A stretch of DNA of 64,000 bases from Sitta carolinensis (GCA_032173965.1 CM063283.1:110121108-110185107), one strand, 5' to 3'. Positions 40,001 to 51,720 are shown, counted from the first letter of the stretch. The notes: a model not told the origin generated them from the sequence alone. Made by a program: numbers and translations.

Positions 40001-40250
40001 AGCAGAGGATACAGCCCAAACATTTCAGGTGGGTTTGCACTGTGAATAAAGGCTGCACTGCAGAAAAGAGATTTGTTTCACAAGTGAAGTGGTCTCCATC
40101 TCTCTACAGCTGCAAGACACACTGACAAAAGTGCCACTATATGTTTTGTAGGTCTAAAAAGAAAAATATCAGTAGCAATCTCTGCAATAAGCACAGAGAG
40201 GGAGAAAGTTCTATATTCATACACATCAGATTATCTAAATGCAAAATTAC

Positions 40251-40317
40251 CTGAATAACGAAAGCAACAGTCACTGCAAAACACTGTACAGCAGTCAGGA
40301 ATGTGTCAGGTGCATTG
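40251..40317 (-). CDS. candidate internal coding exon, 67 nt
   Basis: The acceptor AAATTTAATTTCAG lies just upstream and the donor is TTCAG then GTAATT. Of the three frames only one is open through all 67 bases; it needs two bases from the preceding exon and then gives NAPDTFLTAVQCFAVTVAF and VIQ, ending in phase 0. That phase fits directly to the 34,098 exon. The residues after VQC are hydrophobic and could be part of a membrane span. I do not recognise the protein. Confidence 0.35.
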
Positions 40318-43132
40318 CTGAAATTAAATTTAATCTTTGAAGCAAAGCCTTTAGAACTAGATTCCTATTACACGTCAAGATGACATTGAGAAAACTTAAA
40401 TTTAACAGAACTGAAATGTGGCATTATTAAATTCAGATATCACACTGCATACTTTTATTCTTAATATTGGATGAAGGAAATATTACCTTTGTAGCATAAC
40501 AGCTGTTAAAAATTCTAAATATTATCAAAACATTTAAAAAATACCAGGTAGATTTATTCTGAGAAATCATTTGGTAAAGTCTAGTTAAGCCTGACAGCTT
40601 GTAATGCACAGCAGTAACACAAGAACTACCATCATAAAAGCCAGTCTCATTCATCCTCAATTCTTTTTAAAGATGAGTGAGGAAACCCAAACAGAAACAT
40701 GCGTGAACATTTCTAATAGGCAGCAAGGATGCTAGGCACACTTCTGTGCCTGCTAATGGCATGATCAGCTTCAGAGTGAGTCTTCTTTTTACCTCTCTGC
40801 CCATAAGAGATTCACAACTACTGATGTGAACACAAAGTAAAGCAAAAAAAAAAGCCCTTTTTCTGTCAAATGTTTTAAGGAAGGCCCAATGTTTTACTAA
40901 TGAAGTTGAGTCACTCATTTACAAACTTTAGAGTTATGGATAACACAGCTTTTCCACTCTGTTTTGTACCTATCCGGCACCATCAGCACTGTAAATAATG
41001 CACAGCTTTCCAGATAAGAGACCTGGGAATTCCATGTTCCAACACAGGTTCAAAGCATTTTCCCATCATCCGGTAGCAGCATTTTCTTCTAAATGAAGTG
41101 TATGTTCCCATTTGGAGACTTGCTTTGCCATCCCACTGTAGCAGCCTTCCAAAGGCTCCCAGGGGAAGCATCTCCCTTTTCTTGGCAGAATGCCTCACAC
41201 AGCACCACTGGATAGCTGGGAAATCCAGTGCACTGCAAGAACACAAAATATCAGCACAAGATGACAATTATTAGATGGCAGGGCTGCATGTACCAGTAAA
41301 GGGAGTACATTAAAACACTACTTTTGGAGATAATGCCATTCAGAGCCTAGATCCTGGTGCACATAAACACAAACATTATACGTACAAAAAAAAAAAATTG
41401 CATGGTATAAGGCAGGAAGACTCTGGGTAAAGTTGTTTAAAAATAAGTCATTCTGAATAGACAGAGATTCATAGTACAAGGCAGACATTTTCAGTGAAAG
41501 TAATCCCTCTGACATCTCAAAAAACAGACTCTTAATAATTGATGCCTTCAAGAGAACTTACTTAGCTGAAGCTATATATTAAACCCCAGGAGATGCAGTA
41601 CAAGTGTTTTTCACCACATTCTGCCTTAAAAACTAGGAAATAACACTACAGGTTCTAATGGCTTTAACTGCTTTCAGTACTAAACTGTGGTGAAGAACTA
41701 AATATGACCCAAAGTTTGTCAGAAGCTGTTTCTAACTATGTGTGCAGCTGATGTACCACCAGTGATCAGTCATACACAGACACACTACTGGAAATTCTCC
41801 TGAAGAATAACCAGGCATTAATCTAAATGGCATGAAATGCAAATGGTGAGGGAAGACATAGATGGAAGCAAACCAGCCTTCCCATCCAGCCCTGCCTGAG
41901 TTCTGACAGTGGCAGGACAGAGGAGTTCAAAGGTCACTTTCACAGTTGATGTGGGTTTCCTTTAAGATGCCTGGAAAATGACTGTGTTGACCACATCCAC
42001 ATTCTGAAATACTTTTTTGAGAACTCCTAACGAAGCTTCAGCCAAAGGAACAGGAACTGACTCATTTGTACAGTACCCATGCACTGCACAGTCACACTCA
42101 GATGTGTGCCCGAGGTGCACGTGGGCAGGGAGGGATAAAGAAGGCAAAATTCACATTGCATTTGAGAGACTCCAGTCTGGGATTCTGCCTTGACACGCCA
42201 GTGCTCAGCATGAAGGTGTGCTCACACACATCTTTATCACTGCAGCCTGCCACTCACTGTCAGCCTCAGCTCTCCTGTTCCTGCTTCTGAATACAAATTT
42301 ATGCACAGAACTGAGGACTGCAAGCTGAGCTCCAGACCGCGAGCTGTCTGCAGTATTTTAACATTTGCAACTCAAACTGGCCATGAACAAAGAGATAAAG
42401 ATAAATAAGATGTTATGTTATTACAGCCTGTATGTAGAGTGAGAAAAAAAACCCAACCCTAAACCAAGTGTGCCTTTTAAAATGGACTTGGCTTTATGTA
42501 CTGTGTGTGAATCAACTCAGCCCTATGTTTTACTGCAAGATAAAACAGCTCTTGAAGCTAAACTTGAAGGATCCAACAAATCATTCCAATATTTCCAATT
42601 CACTTGGCAGTCTTCAGTGCATGGGAAAATAGAATGCAGTGAGGGAAGCTCTGTACAGGACATATATACTACCAAGTACCACCTTGCAGCTGTTAGCTAT
42701 GTATAGACTTGCAGAAAACAGGCATCCCATTTAAAACTCTGCTTTCTACAAAATAGGTGTGCCACCAGGCCATTGTTTAAACCCACTGAAACTGCACTGA
42801 ATCATTTCCCTGAATAGCATCACAATGAAGTGGGTGTGTTGTTTTTAAGTCAAGGTGTCTGTTAAGCAAGTTCTTTTAACAATTTTTGATTATCATCAAT
42901 CCCAGAAGCATAAGACCCATCTCTGAAATTCCATAGAAATTACACTTACAAGCCTAAGATGCCAAAGAAGCAACTCTGCACCAAATAGATCAGGGAGAGT
43001 AAATTCCTGGATTCCAGGAAGAAAACACCTTTGGTCTGACTACAGAACTGTGCTACCCAGGATATCCATCAGAACCTTTCCTGCTCCCATCTAACTGGGC
43101 TACTGAATGCAACCCTTCAAAAGCAGATTTAC

Positions 43133-43200
43133 CTGACATCCCAGGAATAGTTTTCCCCATGGGTTTGGCTTTCCAGGTTATCACAAAGAAGCAATTTTAT
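43133..43200 (-). CDS. weak candidate coding exon, 68 nt
   Basis: The donor GTCAG then GTAAAT is good. The acceptor at TTGTAG is poor because its upstream tract is A-rich. One frame runs open for 22 codons, ends ENYSWDV plus AG, and would join in phase to the 40,317 exon, making serine at the junction. A second frame (ending KTIPGMS) is also open but has the wrong phase. This is the least certain member of the chain. Confidence 0.15.
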
Positions 43201-44879
43201 CTACAACATACAAGTTTTTTGTTTGGGGCTTCCCCACCTTCCCTAAATAAGTATTTGACTAAGCTTTCTTGCCCATATCTAGGCACCTTTTAATTGATGT
43301 GTACTTCTGTGGTATAGAATTGCACACTGCTCCTCCACCACAGTATTGCTTTTAACTTCAGCCAAGAAACAAGAAAGTTCCAGTAGGCATATTTATCAGG
43401 CAGCAAAAGCATATTGGAAGTGTTCAAGCCAAACAAGTCAATCCCGGAAGTTACAAATTATTGAGGGGCATTCTGGCTACAACAACACAACTCTTTAGCC
43501 AGAAAATCCTGGGGAAAATGCAGCACTCATCTTGCCAATATAGCTTTTTTCCTCCCACTCCCTACCAGATCAGGTAATCAAGGAGATGAATCCTAACAGG
43601 AGAGACATGCCATGGTACTTCATACTTAAGAGGCAATTAGAGACTTCTAATTCAAATATATTACCACCTCCTGTACTCATTTTCTAGAGTATGATGCACA
43701 TATGTTTTCAGGGGAATTTTGGTTATGTAATAGTGCTACTAAAACCCATCATCGCCAAGAAAGAGACACCTAGATAGCATAGCAGTCATAAGAGCTTTCT
43801 TTTGCAGCTTAACAAAACAAGTGGTACATTTCATGTTTCTTCTTACATAGTTTTTTCTCCTGCCTTGCTGCTATTACTGACATACCTAGTGGAAGACATC
43901 ACCTTTCACATTCAGGAAAGAGCCATTCCTCCCCATCATGCAGCCTAATGAAACCAGCAGGACAGCTGCAACCTGGAGCATCACCCTGACGCCAGCACAC
44001 TTGCACTAAGTTTGCATACAGATTGCAGAGCCTCGGAGTTTCATTCCTCCTAAAGCCATAAGCCAGTTGGGAAGAAAGCACTTCTGATTTTCTGAATGTG
44101 ACAGGAGATTTTTGCCTTCTCCAGCTGCTGTACTAAAGAAGGCTTTAGTGAGACCTGCCTGACACTGCTCAACATACAGTCCTTGAGCAATTCCAGACAG
44201 GCAGGTATCTCCCAGTTAAAATGGTGTCACTAGTGAGGGACAAGCTCACACTGCACCTGCCTGACAAAGGGCAGCATTTTCATGTTCTGTATGTGAAGAT
44301 TGGACATCAGTCATTTAAACTTCTCAGCCATCTGAACATCATGGAGCAGAGCCACACTCCTGTAGCTGACAACAGTGGAGGAGACTGGACCACTACAGCA
44401 CTCAAGTGAGCAACTCCTCTACAAGACACATAAATCAGAGACAGCTTCCACCAAAAGACTGCCTGGGCTAGGCAGCAGCCTGGAAACAAAGCAGCCACTC
44501 AACTTCCAGTTCCTCTCCCCAGCCGCAAGGCACATCCTCCTGTCTGCTGGCACCAACAGATGCTCCCAGGACACCGCACTGCAGCTCAGTTCAGCTGGCA
44601 CCTACTAAAGGAAGCTCTAAAATCTCCTAAGGATGCTCAGAATCTCTTCAGCAAGGATCAGTTCCCTGATAAAGCGTCTTAATTCATTCACAGTCCACAC
44701 TGTGGTTGCTCTTGAGAACACAGAGTTTCTAACACCTCACTCTCCTTGTGCCCTACTCAGGCTTTCCCTATCACAACTGCAAACACTATTATGCAATGTA
44801 CGTGAGTGCTACATTTCCTATAGTTTCCGGGAGAATGAATAAACATTGGATTTCATCCTCATTCCACAGCTGCTTGTGG

Positions 44880-45010
44880 GGAGGGAGGCCTCCCGTCCAC
44901 TCCTTCCTCCCCTGAGGAATTTCGGAGGAGGCGCGGAGCAATCCCGGCCAGGGCTCCCGCTCAGCTGCTCCCACCAAACCCGGGCAAGATACCTGCCTGC
45001 TTAGGGAGCT
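44880..45010. promoter_or_regulatory. small GC-rich spot with a minus-strand splice donor at its right edge
   Basis: This is a local rise in G, C and CpG within AT-rich intron. On minus, AGGCAG then GTATCT next to 44,988 is a possible donor, so the DNA just to the right could be an alternative or skipped exon and this spot an intronic enhancer. There is no TATA box and no long frame. Confidence 0.2.
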
Positions 45011-47524
45011 GGCACCCTGCAGGCTGGTTCTGCTGTTAGAGGTAAATTGGAAGCGCTAGTTACCGATGATAATCTAATTTTTTTCACTCACAAGGGACTA
45101 TGTCAAGAGCAGGCTTCCAAAAGGAAGTCTATTTGTAAGCACAGTGCAAATTGATTAGTACTAGCACAAACAAAACATATCCAGCAGAACACTTACCCTC
45201 ATTTACTTATTGAGAACTCAGTGCTTTACTAGGCACCTAAACATGCTCAAGAGCTTTACAAGAAACATACTAAACTGATTTAAAAATACCTGATTTTGTG
45301 CACTGATAAGTGATTAGTGATGCTACAAACATAGTCATTAATGATGAATATTTACATATTCATTAACACATCCAGAAGCTTAGCCAAAGCCATAGGTATG
45401 AGGAGTTAAATATTTGCTGATGCTACATGAGGATCTCTATTCCATTCAAAGGCTGTTATCTTACTAATTAAAAAATTTGGATACAACTTGCAAGATTTGC
45501 CTGAACATTGACTCCTCCCACATGTTAAATGAATCAAGGAAATCGTTCAAAACCCATCAAGTTTTACATTCTTTTAATTTCTGCAGATGCCTACTGAAAC
45601 AATCTGAATGGTCAAGTCTCTTGTCTCCTCATATTCCCAAATTTTTCACCCTTTTTTTTTTCTAACTGGTTAGCACACAAGCTTCCCCTTTGTATCTGCA
45701 GGTAGATACTGGCAAATACCTCCAGATTTTATACAAAATCGAGAATGATATCACATGATCACATTCACATGACCATCTCCCATTCAAAGTTTTCAAATCC
45801 CATTCAGTAAAACACACCTCCAAATGCTGAACCTTCCTTATCACAACATCATAATTTTTAACTAAGCATGAAGTTTAAAATAGGATTGGGTATAAACATT
45901 ATAAAAGTATGTTCTTTTAAATGCTGTTATTCAGGGGTTTAATATCTGTATATCTGTTCCCTCCCCCCAAATATATATAAAAGGACAAAGCAAAATGGGC
46001 TTCTTAAATGAACTACTCCAAGTATTTGCAATGAAGACAGAGAATAGAAATCATTGCATAAAGAATTGATTTCACATGTATTGCCCAACCCCACACTTGT
46101 TAGACAAGGGCACCAACAGATCAGTAAAATACAAATATTTAATTATTCGCAAGCCATCCAGACCTGTGATGTTTTTCTTAAGGTGTGAACAGCTGGCTAC
46201 AAAATTTAGACCAGATGTTGCTCTTAAAATGAGCACTGATTTATAAACACAGTTTCAAACCAAGACAGCTACAAAACTGTACAGCACTATGCATCTATTT
46301 ATAGGAGAAATTTCTGATGGTGAAGAAAAGTGAAACATCTGGTTCAAGATGATTATGAAACAGACAAATCTCATCACACAATAACTACAGAGCGTTAACT
46401 TTTCAAGAGCACAAACTGACGTGCAGAAAGGAACCCAAAACTCTGCAGAAAGGTATTTGCACGTGCATTAGGCAGCATTAATGTAAAGATGGAGCGTAGA
46501 GTGACATAACTTTTTTCAGGATGTTAACGTTGATATCTCATTATGCAGTGAATAACTCCAGTCTGCAGATTCACTGGGAGGGTTGCATCACTGCCTAGTG
46601 CTAAAAACAAGCATGTACTGTTGTAACACCAGAAAGAGCTCACACATTCAAAATTAAGGGAATTTTGTTCTCCCTCATCTAAAGGGAGAAATTTTCAACA
46701 TGGATGCAAACCCTAGTAACAAACAGGTCTAGAAAACTTACTTCTTGATGGCTGAGATGTTCTAGAGTTCACTTGTGCTCTCACAGAGAAATAAAGCACA
46801 CTTCAGAAGCAGGGAAGAATCTGAACAGGGCTACACAAAAAGTCGGTGAGTATTTCCATTTGAGAAATGTGTTGCTTGCTCAGTGTTTCTAGGCAATAAT
46901 TCTCTCAGATCATTAGTTTCACTGGTTTAATACCGTGTGTTATAATACATAGTATGAGCTTTGCCAATAGAGTGTATTTTTTTTAAGAACAGCTACAGCT
47001 TCTTCCCTAAACTTGGATGCTTACAACAGCTTATCTGGCTGTTGTATATTATAGTCAAGGACAAAAGTTTTCACCTTGATAAAGAAATCAGACTCAAAAA
47101 AAGAGTAATTTCTAGGAGATTACAGAGCGTGTTCTCCTGCAAGGCACACCCAGTCCCACCTTTCCAGATCTTTGTTTAGGCAACGCGATGATCTGACTTT
47201 TGAGACACTGCGGGGATATAACAGTACACAAACTTGAAAAGGAGGTTTAAACTGTTCTTCTTGGACAAATAGTTTCAGTTCAAATTTATCGCCAGGAATA
47301 GTCAGATTCAGCAGCATCTGTATTGTTAGGCAAGCCTAGACAAGGCAAGCTTTTCTGCTGGGAGTTGCACAACAGGCCCGTGTCAGTTATCACTGAGAAC
47401 AGGTCAGAAACACAGCCATCAGGATCTGCTTAAAAACTGTCAGCCTAACCATTTGGGCAGGATAATGGTCCAGGGAATCTCCTACGTGCGAGACAGAAGG
47501 TGTGAAAGAACAATTTGTAGGTCA

Positions 47525-47608
47525 TCACTCCATCATCAACTTCAAAGCCATCCAGCAGCTCTCTAAGGTTGTTTGAGTCAATTCATTCTTGAACTTTACA
47601 TCATCCAT
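47525..47608 (-). CDS. possible exon with an in-frame ATG directly after the acceptor
   Basis: A good acceptor (CTGCTTTTATGTTTCAG) is followed at once by ATGG, giving MDDVKFKNELTQTTLESCWM and stopping after 27 codons. A second frame over the same bases, one base shifted, is open for 43 codons and reads NNLRELLDGFEVDDGVMTYK. The two could be halves of one decayed reading frame joined by a single-base indel. No good donor follows. It could be an initiator exon, a small upstream frame, a pseudogene fragment or chance. I do not recognise either peptide. Confidence 0.2.
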   Translation of the reverse strand: MDDVKFKNELTQTTLESCWMALKLMME

Positions 47609-49581
47609 CTGAAACATAAAAGCAGATCTTCTGTCCTGGAACTGTTGAACCCTTAAGATACTGTTATTTGTACCAGTAAATCACTTATTTAAATCTCTAC
47701 TGGTCATCAGCCTTTATGAGCAATACAAGATCTTCACAGAAATGAGTTGATGATGTTCTGGTATTATGAATTGAAACCAATGATAAATCACATTTATCAC
47801 ATGTAGGAGACAGGAGGATTTAGATATGCACTCCATCTCAGTCTGTCCATGCAGCAGCTTAGGTTTAAGTTATTTTTATTGGTGCTGAGGATTTTCAAAA
47901 AGACATTTAAAGAAATATTAACAGCCTATCACAAGTCTATAAAATTGCTACATCTCTTATACAAGTCTTTTGAAAGATGTTTCATCTTTCTCACAAATCC
48001 CAAGCAAACAAGTAACACTCGCTCAACTTTTCGCTGTGTCAAGTAATTTTTAAGAACAAATCAAACACAATAACCCCCAAAGAAAGGCACTCCAATCATG
48101 TTACGCTGCATTTCTAACAGGTATAGGGGCAGAAGAACTATCTGCAGTACTAAAATTACAGATGGACGAACAAAGTGTTTCTGCATTTGTAGAGACCAGA
48201 TTCCACGTAAAGAAACCAGTTTCCAAACCTCAATACAACCAGAATATAAAGGGGAAAAATTTGCTCCAAGAGCTGCAGTGAAGAGAAGTAATCTAAAAGG
48301 CATCTCCTTTCTTTGCCACGTAATAAATGTAACGTATCTTCAGGGACTGGAAACAGCACCTTTGCCTATTAAAATCTTTCCCTAAGTTAAGGCTAACTAC
48401 AAGTGCAACAGCTAACCCAACCCCCAATTTCTGGGCAGGGGAAAAAGTAATGTCTAAGAGATGGGGAACACCATGGTACTGCCAAAAGCAATCCCTCACT
48501 GCCACGCTTGGGAGTGTGCATGTGTGTTATTCAGACACTGAAATGACCAATGGAATCCAACCAGTTCAAGATGCTACAGGGTGGTACACACCACACATTC
48601 GAGGTTTCCACAGCTCACTGTATATAACTATAACAACTTCTGATCTCTCACTTAAAAAAACCCATTTAGTCGCAAAAAGTTACTGATATCCGGGAGGTCG
48701 GTGTATGCTGTGTGTGAAAGAGGAGAGGAATGAGACATGCACCATCACATGGTCTAAGAACAGCCAAATTAATGAGTCTGGGACTTGCTGCTATCTGACA
48801 ATTCTGGGTGGCATCACACAGCGCTGCTCTATCACACGGGCAGAGGCATCTCCACGGTGTTGCCATCCACTCCATCAAAATATTTTACGGAATCCACACA
48901 CTGCTTAAGCGCTACCAAACAAATGAGTAAGTCAGGGACAGAGGTGAACCGCCACATAACCCTTTCGGCACCTAAGATGACAAAGAAATACAACAATTCC
49001 CCCCCAATAAAAGCTAATTTTATGCACTCTTCATGTTTGCCCTTCTCTACATCAGTCAGGCAACACCACTAGCAATAACCAGGAAAAACTGTTATTATCA
49101 CACATTATAAAATTGACTTGTTGCAGTTAAAATTTCAGATTCCCCCAAAGCATTTTGTAATTCCAAGCATGTTCTTTTTTTGAAACAAATATTTTCATTA
49201 CATATGCTCACAAAAATCAGACAGCAAAAATTTACTAAGAGAATGAGAGTAAAATGTGGTTTTGCATGAGATCATATACTACAAAACGTAAGGGATTTTT
49301 TTATGAATAAACTGGAACAGTCAACAGTATGACACAAACCAAAGTACAAGTAACAGACATGATCTAAACAGAATTTGACTGGAACATGTTTATTTAATTC
49401 TAGAAATTTCAGCTTATGCTTAAATCAGTCAGCCCTCACCTCATACCAGTATTTCAAAACAGGTGAGTGAAACCCAGTGGGAGGGGACTGATCATTTTAA
49501 TAATAGACAACAAATTGACTACAGTTAAATTTTTTTCAAGCACTGACTACTTAAACAGAGTAGTATGTGCTTTTTATTTTT

Positions 49582-49609
49582 GGGAGAGCGGGGGGAAGGG
49601 AGCGGGGGG
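49582..49609 (+). other. potential G-quadruplex motif
   Basis: Four runs of three to six G on the plus strand are separated by loops of two to four bases, which satisfies the usual intramolecular G4 pattern. It lies about 1.5 kb inside the first intron of the minus-strand unit, on its non-sense strand, so the transcript would carry the C-rich complement. Confidence 0.6.
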
Positions 49610-51059
49610 ACCTCTGGGAAGAATGCTAACCTTATGAATTCTTCCTCTGGAATTTTAATTGGTAAATCTATAAGTAAAAACGTACCCAGCTGCAGGGAGC
49701 TGCTCCCCAGCCCCACCACAATCACAGAACCTCAGAGCCGTGTGCTCAAGCCTGAAAACAGAACATTTTCCTCAGATCTCCCTGCCACACCTGAGCTGAG
49801 GAGGAGACTCCGACAGCAGAAGCTGGATTATGCTCTTCCTGAATTGAGAAGCCAGAGTGCCTCTGGAAGATACGCTTATCTCACCATCTATTCTTTTTAT
49901 TGCTTCTCTTATTAGACATTTCCTACTCGTTTTTGCAATAAATTTAGCTACACAACAACCTTGAGCTCTATTTTTATATACGGCATTGTTCAAAGAGCTT
50001 CCGAAAATTGTATTAGGAAAGAGAGAAAGGCCTTTGAACAATTAAGACGAGCTTCACAACAGAAACGTAATCTCAACACGAGCTAGTTTCTTTTTTCCCT
50101 TTTTGGAAAAATCTTCACATGGGGATCTGAGACAGATGAAAGCAAGAGATTTAAAAATAAGAAACTGCGTTTTATGCATTAGAACCAACAGAGAAGACAC
50201 TACTCTTCATGACACCTTTTAACCAGTAACCAAAAATCTTTCCAAGTGCATGTTGAGTAAGTTACAGCTCGAAAAGTAAGTAAAAAAAAAGCTTAAAAAG
50301 TTGAACAGCAGATTTGAAACACAGGTTACAACTTCCACATAATATACCCATTCTTTATTTATTGACCAAATGCAAGGTCTGCAATGTATTACAGGCACTA
50401 CTGTTTCCCATCTGACTTGCAGGCAGTTTTCGATGTAGCAATTAGTGTACTGTATTTAAATACAATTGAAAGAAAGGTTTTTATACACGCTTATATGGTA
50501 ACACGGTTTCTAGGACCACACTATATTCGGAAGTCTTGCAAAAACCAACATTCCGAATATCTATATATATTTCCGTATCACTGTATTTCTGTTTTGAAGA
50601 GAACTGTACCTCTGAAGTACATTACTCTTTTTTTTTCCCCCTAAACACTGGGAGGATATTAAGTAACAGGCACGTGGGAAGTTATATCTAGTTTTAACAC
50701 GCAGAACGCAAAGCGATCGCGCTTAGCTCGTGATTTAAAGTCACCTCGGTTTCCACACACGAAAAACAATGGCAAAGCGAACTGCCGGCGCCCGCAGCCC
50801 CAGCCTGCCCCTCGGGCAGGAGCCCCGCGCCCCCCGCACCTGGACACCCACGCCGCCGGAGAAAGGAGTTTCCCCGCCACAAGGAAGTGGCGGGCGCACG
50901 TGCTGGGGCTTTCATCCAGGCGGGGGTTCCGAGAACCCTCCGAGGAGCTTCCCCCCCTGGGCGGCAGGAGCGGGGCGCAGCCCCCCGTCCCCCACAGGTG
51001 CGCCCCTTCCTCCCGGCGCCGCGCAGGGCTCCGCTCCGCGGGCTCCGCTCCGCACTCAC

Positions 51060-51215
51060 CCGGGCCCGGCGGCGCTCCCCGCTGGCAGGCGGCCCCCGGC
51101 AGCTCCGCCGGGCCGCGGGCAGCTCCGCGCAGCGCGGCCCCCGGCAGCTCCGGGCCGGGGCAGCGCGGCCCCTCTGCGGGGCCCGGCGGACGGCGAGGCC
51201 GCGGCAGCGGCGCGG
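51060..51215 (-). ncRNA. candidate non-coding first exon (5' leader)
   Basis: The start is placed about 30 bases past the minus-strand TATA box and is approximate. The end is a consensus donor, CCCGG then GTGAGTG, with GT at 51,059-51,058. No ATG occurs between the TATA box and the donor, so it is leader only if spliced there. The exon contains an 18-bp exact repeat (51,089-51,106 and 51,134-51,151, period 45) plus a third degenerate copy near 51,115, which could fold into a GC-rich leader structure. Confidence 0.5.
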
Positions 51216-51240
51216 AGCAGCGCCCGCCGCCGCCGCGCTC

Positions 51241-51313
51241 CGCTCTTATAGCGACCCGCCAATTAAGGGCGGCCAATCGGCGGGCGGCGGCCACGTGACG
51301 GGGCAGTTCCAAT
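51241..51313 (-). promoter_or_regulatory. minus-strand core promoter: TATA box, three CCAAT boxes, E-box/CRE-like site
   Basis: On minus, GCTATAAGAG (51,243-51,252) is a good TATA box. CCAAT motifs lie on plus at 51,259-51,263, 51,273-51,277 and 51,309-51,313, so they read ATTGG in the direction of transcription. CACGTG at 51,292-51,297 overlaps a TGACG half-CRE. The CCAAT-to-CCACG gap is 13 bases, so it is not the 9-base ER-stress element. A TATA box within a CpG island suggests an inducible or tissue-focused start. Orientation follows from the TATA box plus the donor at 51,060. Confidence 0.6.
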
Positions 51314-51379
51314 TACGGCGGAGAATTTTCTGAATTAGCGGGGTTACACAAAGGACACTCATTGAGGGGGAAGGAAAAA

Positions 51380-51715
51380 AGGGCAGCGAGCGGGAGCGGG
51401 AACGCCCAGCCGGAGCCTGCTCGGTGATTTAAAGCAGGAAACTCCCTCGCCTCACACAGACACGGCCGCATTCAGCACCGGCCAGCATCTCCGCGGGAGG
51501 AATGTCTGGCGCACATTACGCTAATCCTCGCCCCCGAGCCGCGGTTTACACAGGCACCGCGGCCATCGCCGCGCTCGCTTGCCCCGCGCCGAGGGCAGAG
51601 CGGCACCCCGCCGCCGAAGAAGCCCTGTCTGTTACCTACACACACACACACACACACACAACACAGATATGTTTTCAAGCGTAAGCTGGAAGCGGCTCGC
51701 AGAGTAACGCTGACG
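51380..51715 (+). other. possible divergent plus-strand first exon
   Basis: On plus, GCTGACG followed by GTAAGC at 51,716 is a usable donor within the CpG island. The exon start is unknown; I place it loosely after the shared promoter. No good start codon context or conserved frame is seen, so a short divergent non-coding RNA is the likeliest reading. The CA repeat lies inside it. Confidence 0.2.
51637..51665 (+). repeat. CA dinucleotide microsatellite
   Basis: About 12 CA units end in a short ACACA run. It sits inside the CpG island and is likely to be length-variable. Confidence 0.9.
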
Positions 51716-51720
51716 GTAAG

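Larger units (their letters stand above)
30961..51059 (-). other. intronic span of the minus-strand unit; mostly nothing recognisable
   Basis: About 20 kb between the first-exon donor and the last acceptor. Apart from the candidate exons listed separately it holds single-copy DNA and AT-rich runs with no recognised transposon. Sampled lines are A+C-rich on the plus strand (35,101-35,160: A26 C11 G9 T14; in the terminal exon 28,741-28,800: A27 C11 G13 T9), the direction expected for introns transcribed on minus. Frames of 94 codons (40,983-41,267) and 119 codons (31,516-31,875) on minus lack family features. Confidence 0.4.
50690..51720. promoter_or_regulatory. CpG island
   Basis: About 1 kb is very GC-rich with dense CpG, strongest at 50,765-51,310 and again at 51,380-51,620. 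It is the only such island in the window. It spans the minus-strand promoter, the first exon and the start of its intron. Long open frames in it (217 codons on minus, 160, 148 and 132 on plus) are alanine-, arginine-, proline- and glycine-rich composition artefacts that overlap on both strands. Confidence 0.9.

Noticed and set aside
40983..41267. 94-codon minus frame after a good acceptor
   Set aside because: The acceptor is fine, but the only nearby donor follows a TAG and the sequence shows no family features. It might be a terminal exon of a minor isoform, but support is too thin.
43899..43957. 59-nt minus exon with a good acceptor and donor
   Set aside because: The only frame open to the end closes with TAG right at the donor; the other two stop inside.
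49565..49915. 116-codon plus frame with a charged stretch (ELRRRLRQQK)
   Set aside because: No splice sites or family match, and a G-rich low-complexity start; likely chance.
50659..51333. Long frames in the CpG island (217 codons on minus; 160, 148 and 132 on plus)
   Set aside because: They overlap on both strands, are dominated by A, R, P and G, and the minus one starts upstream of the TATA box and reads through the splice donor.
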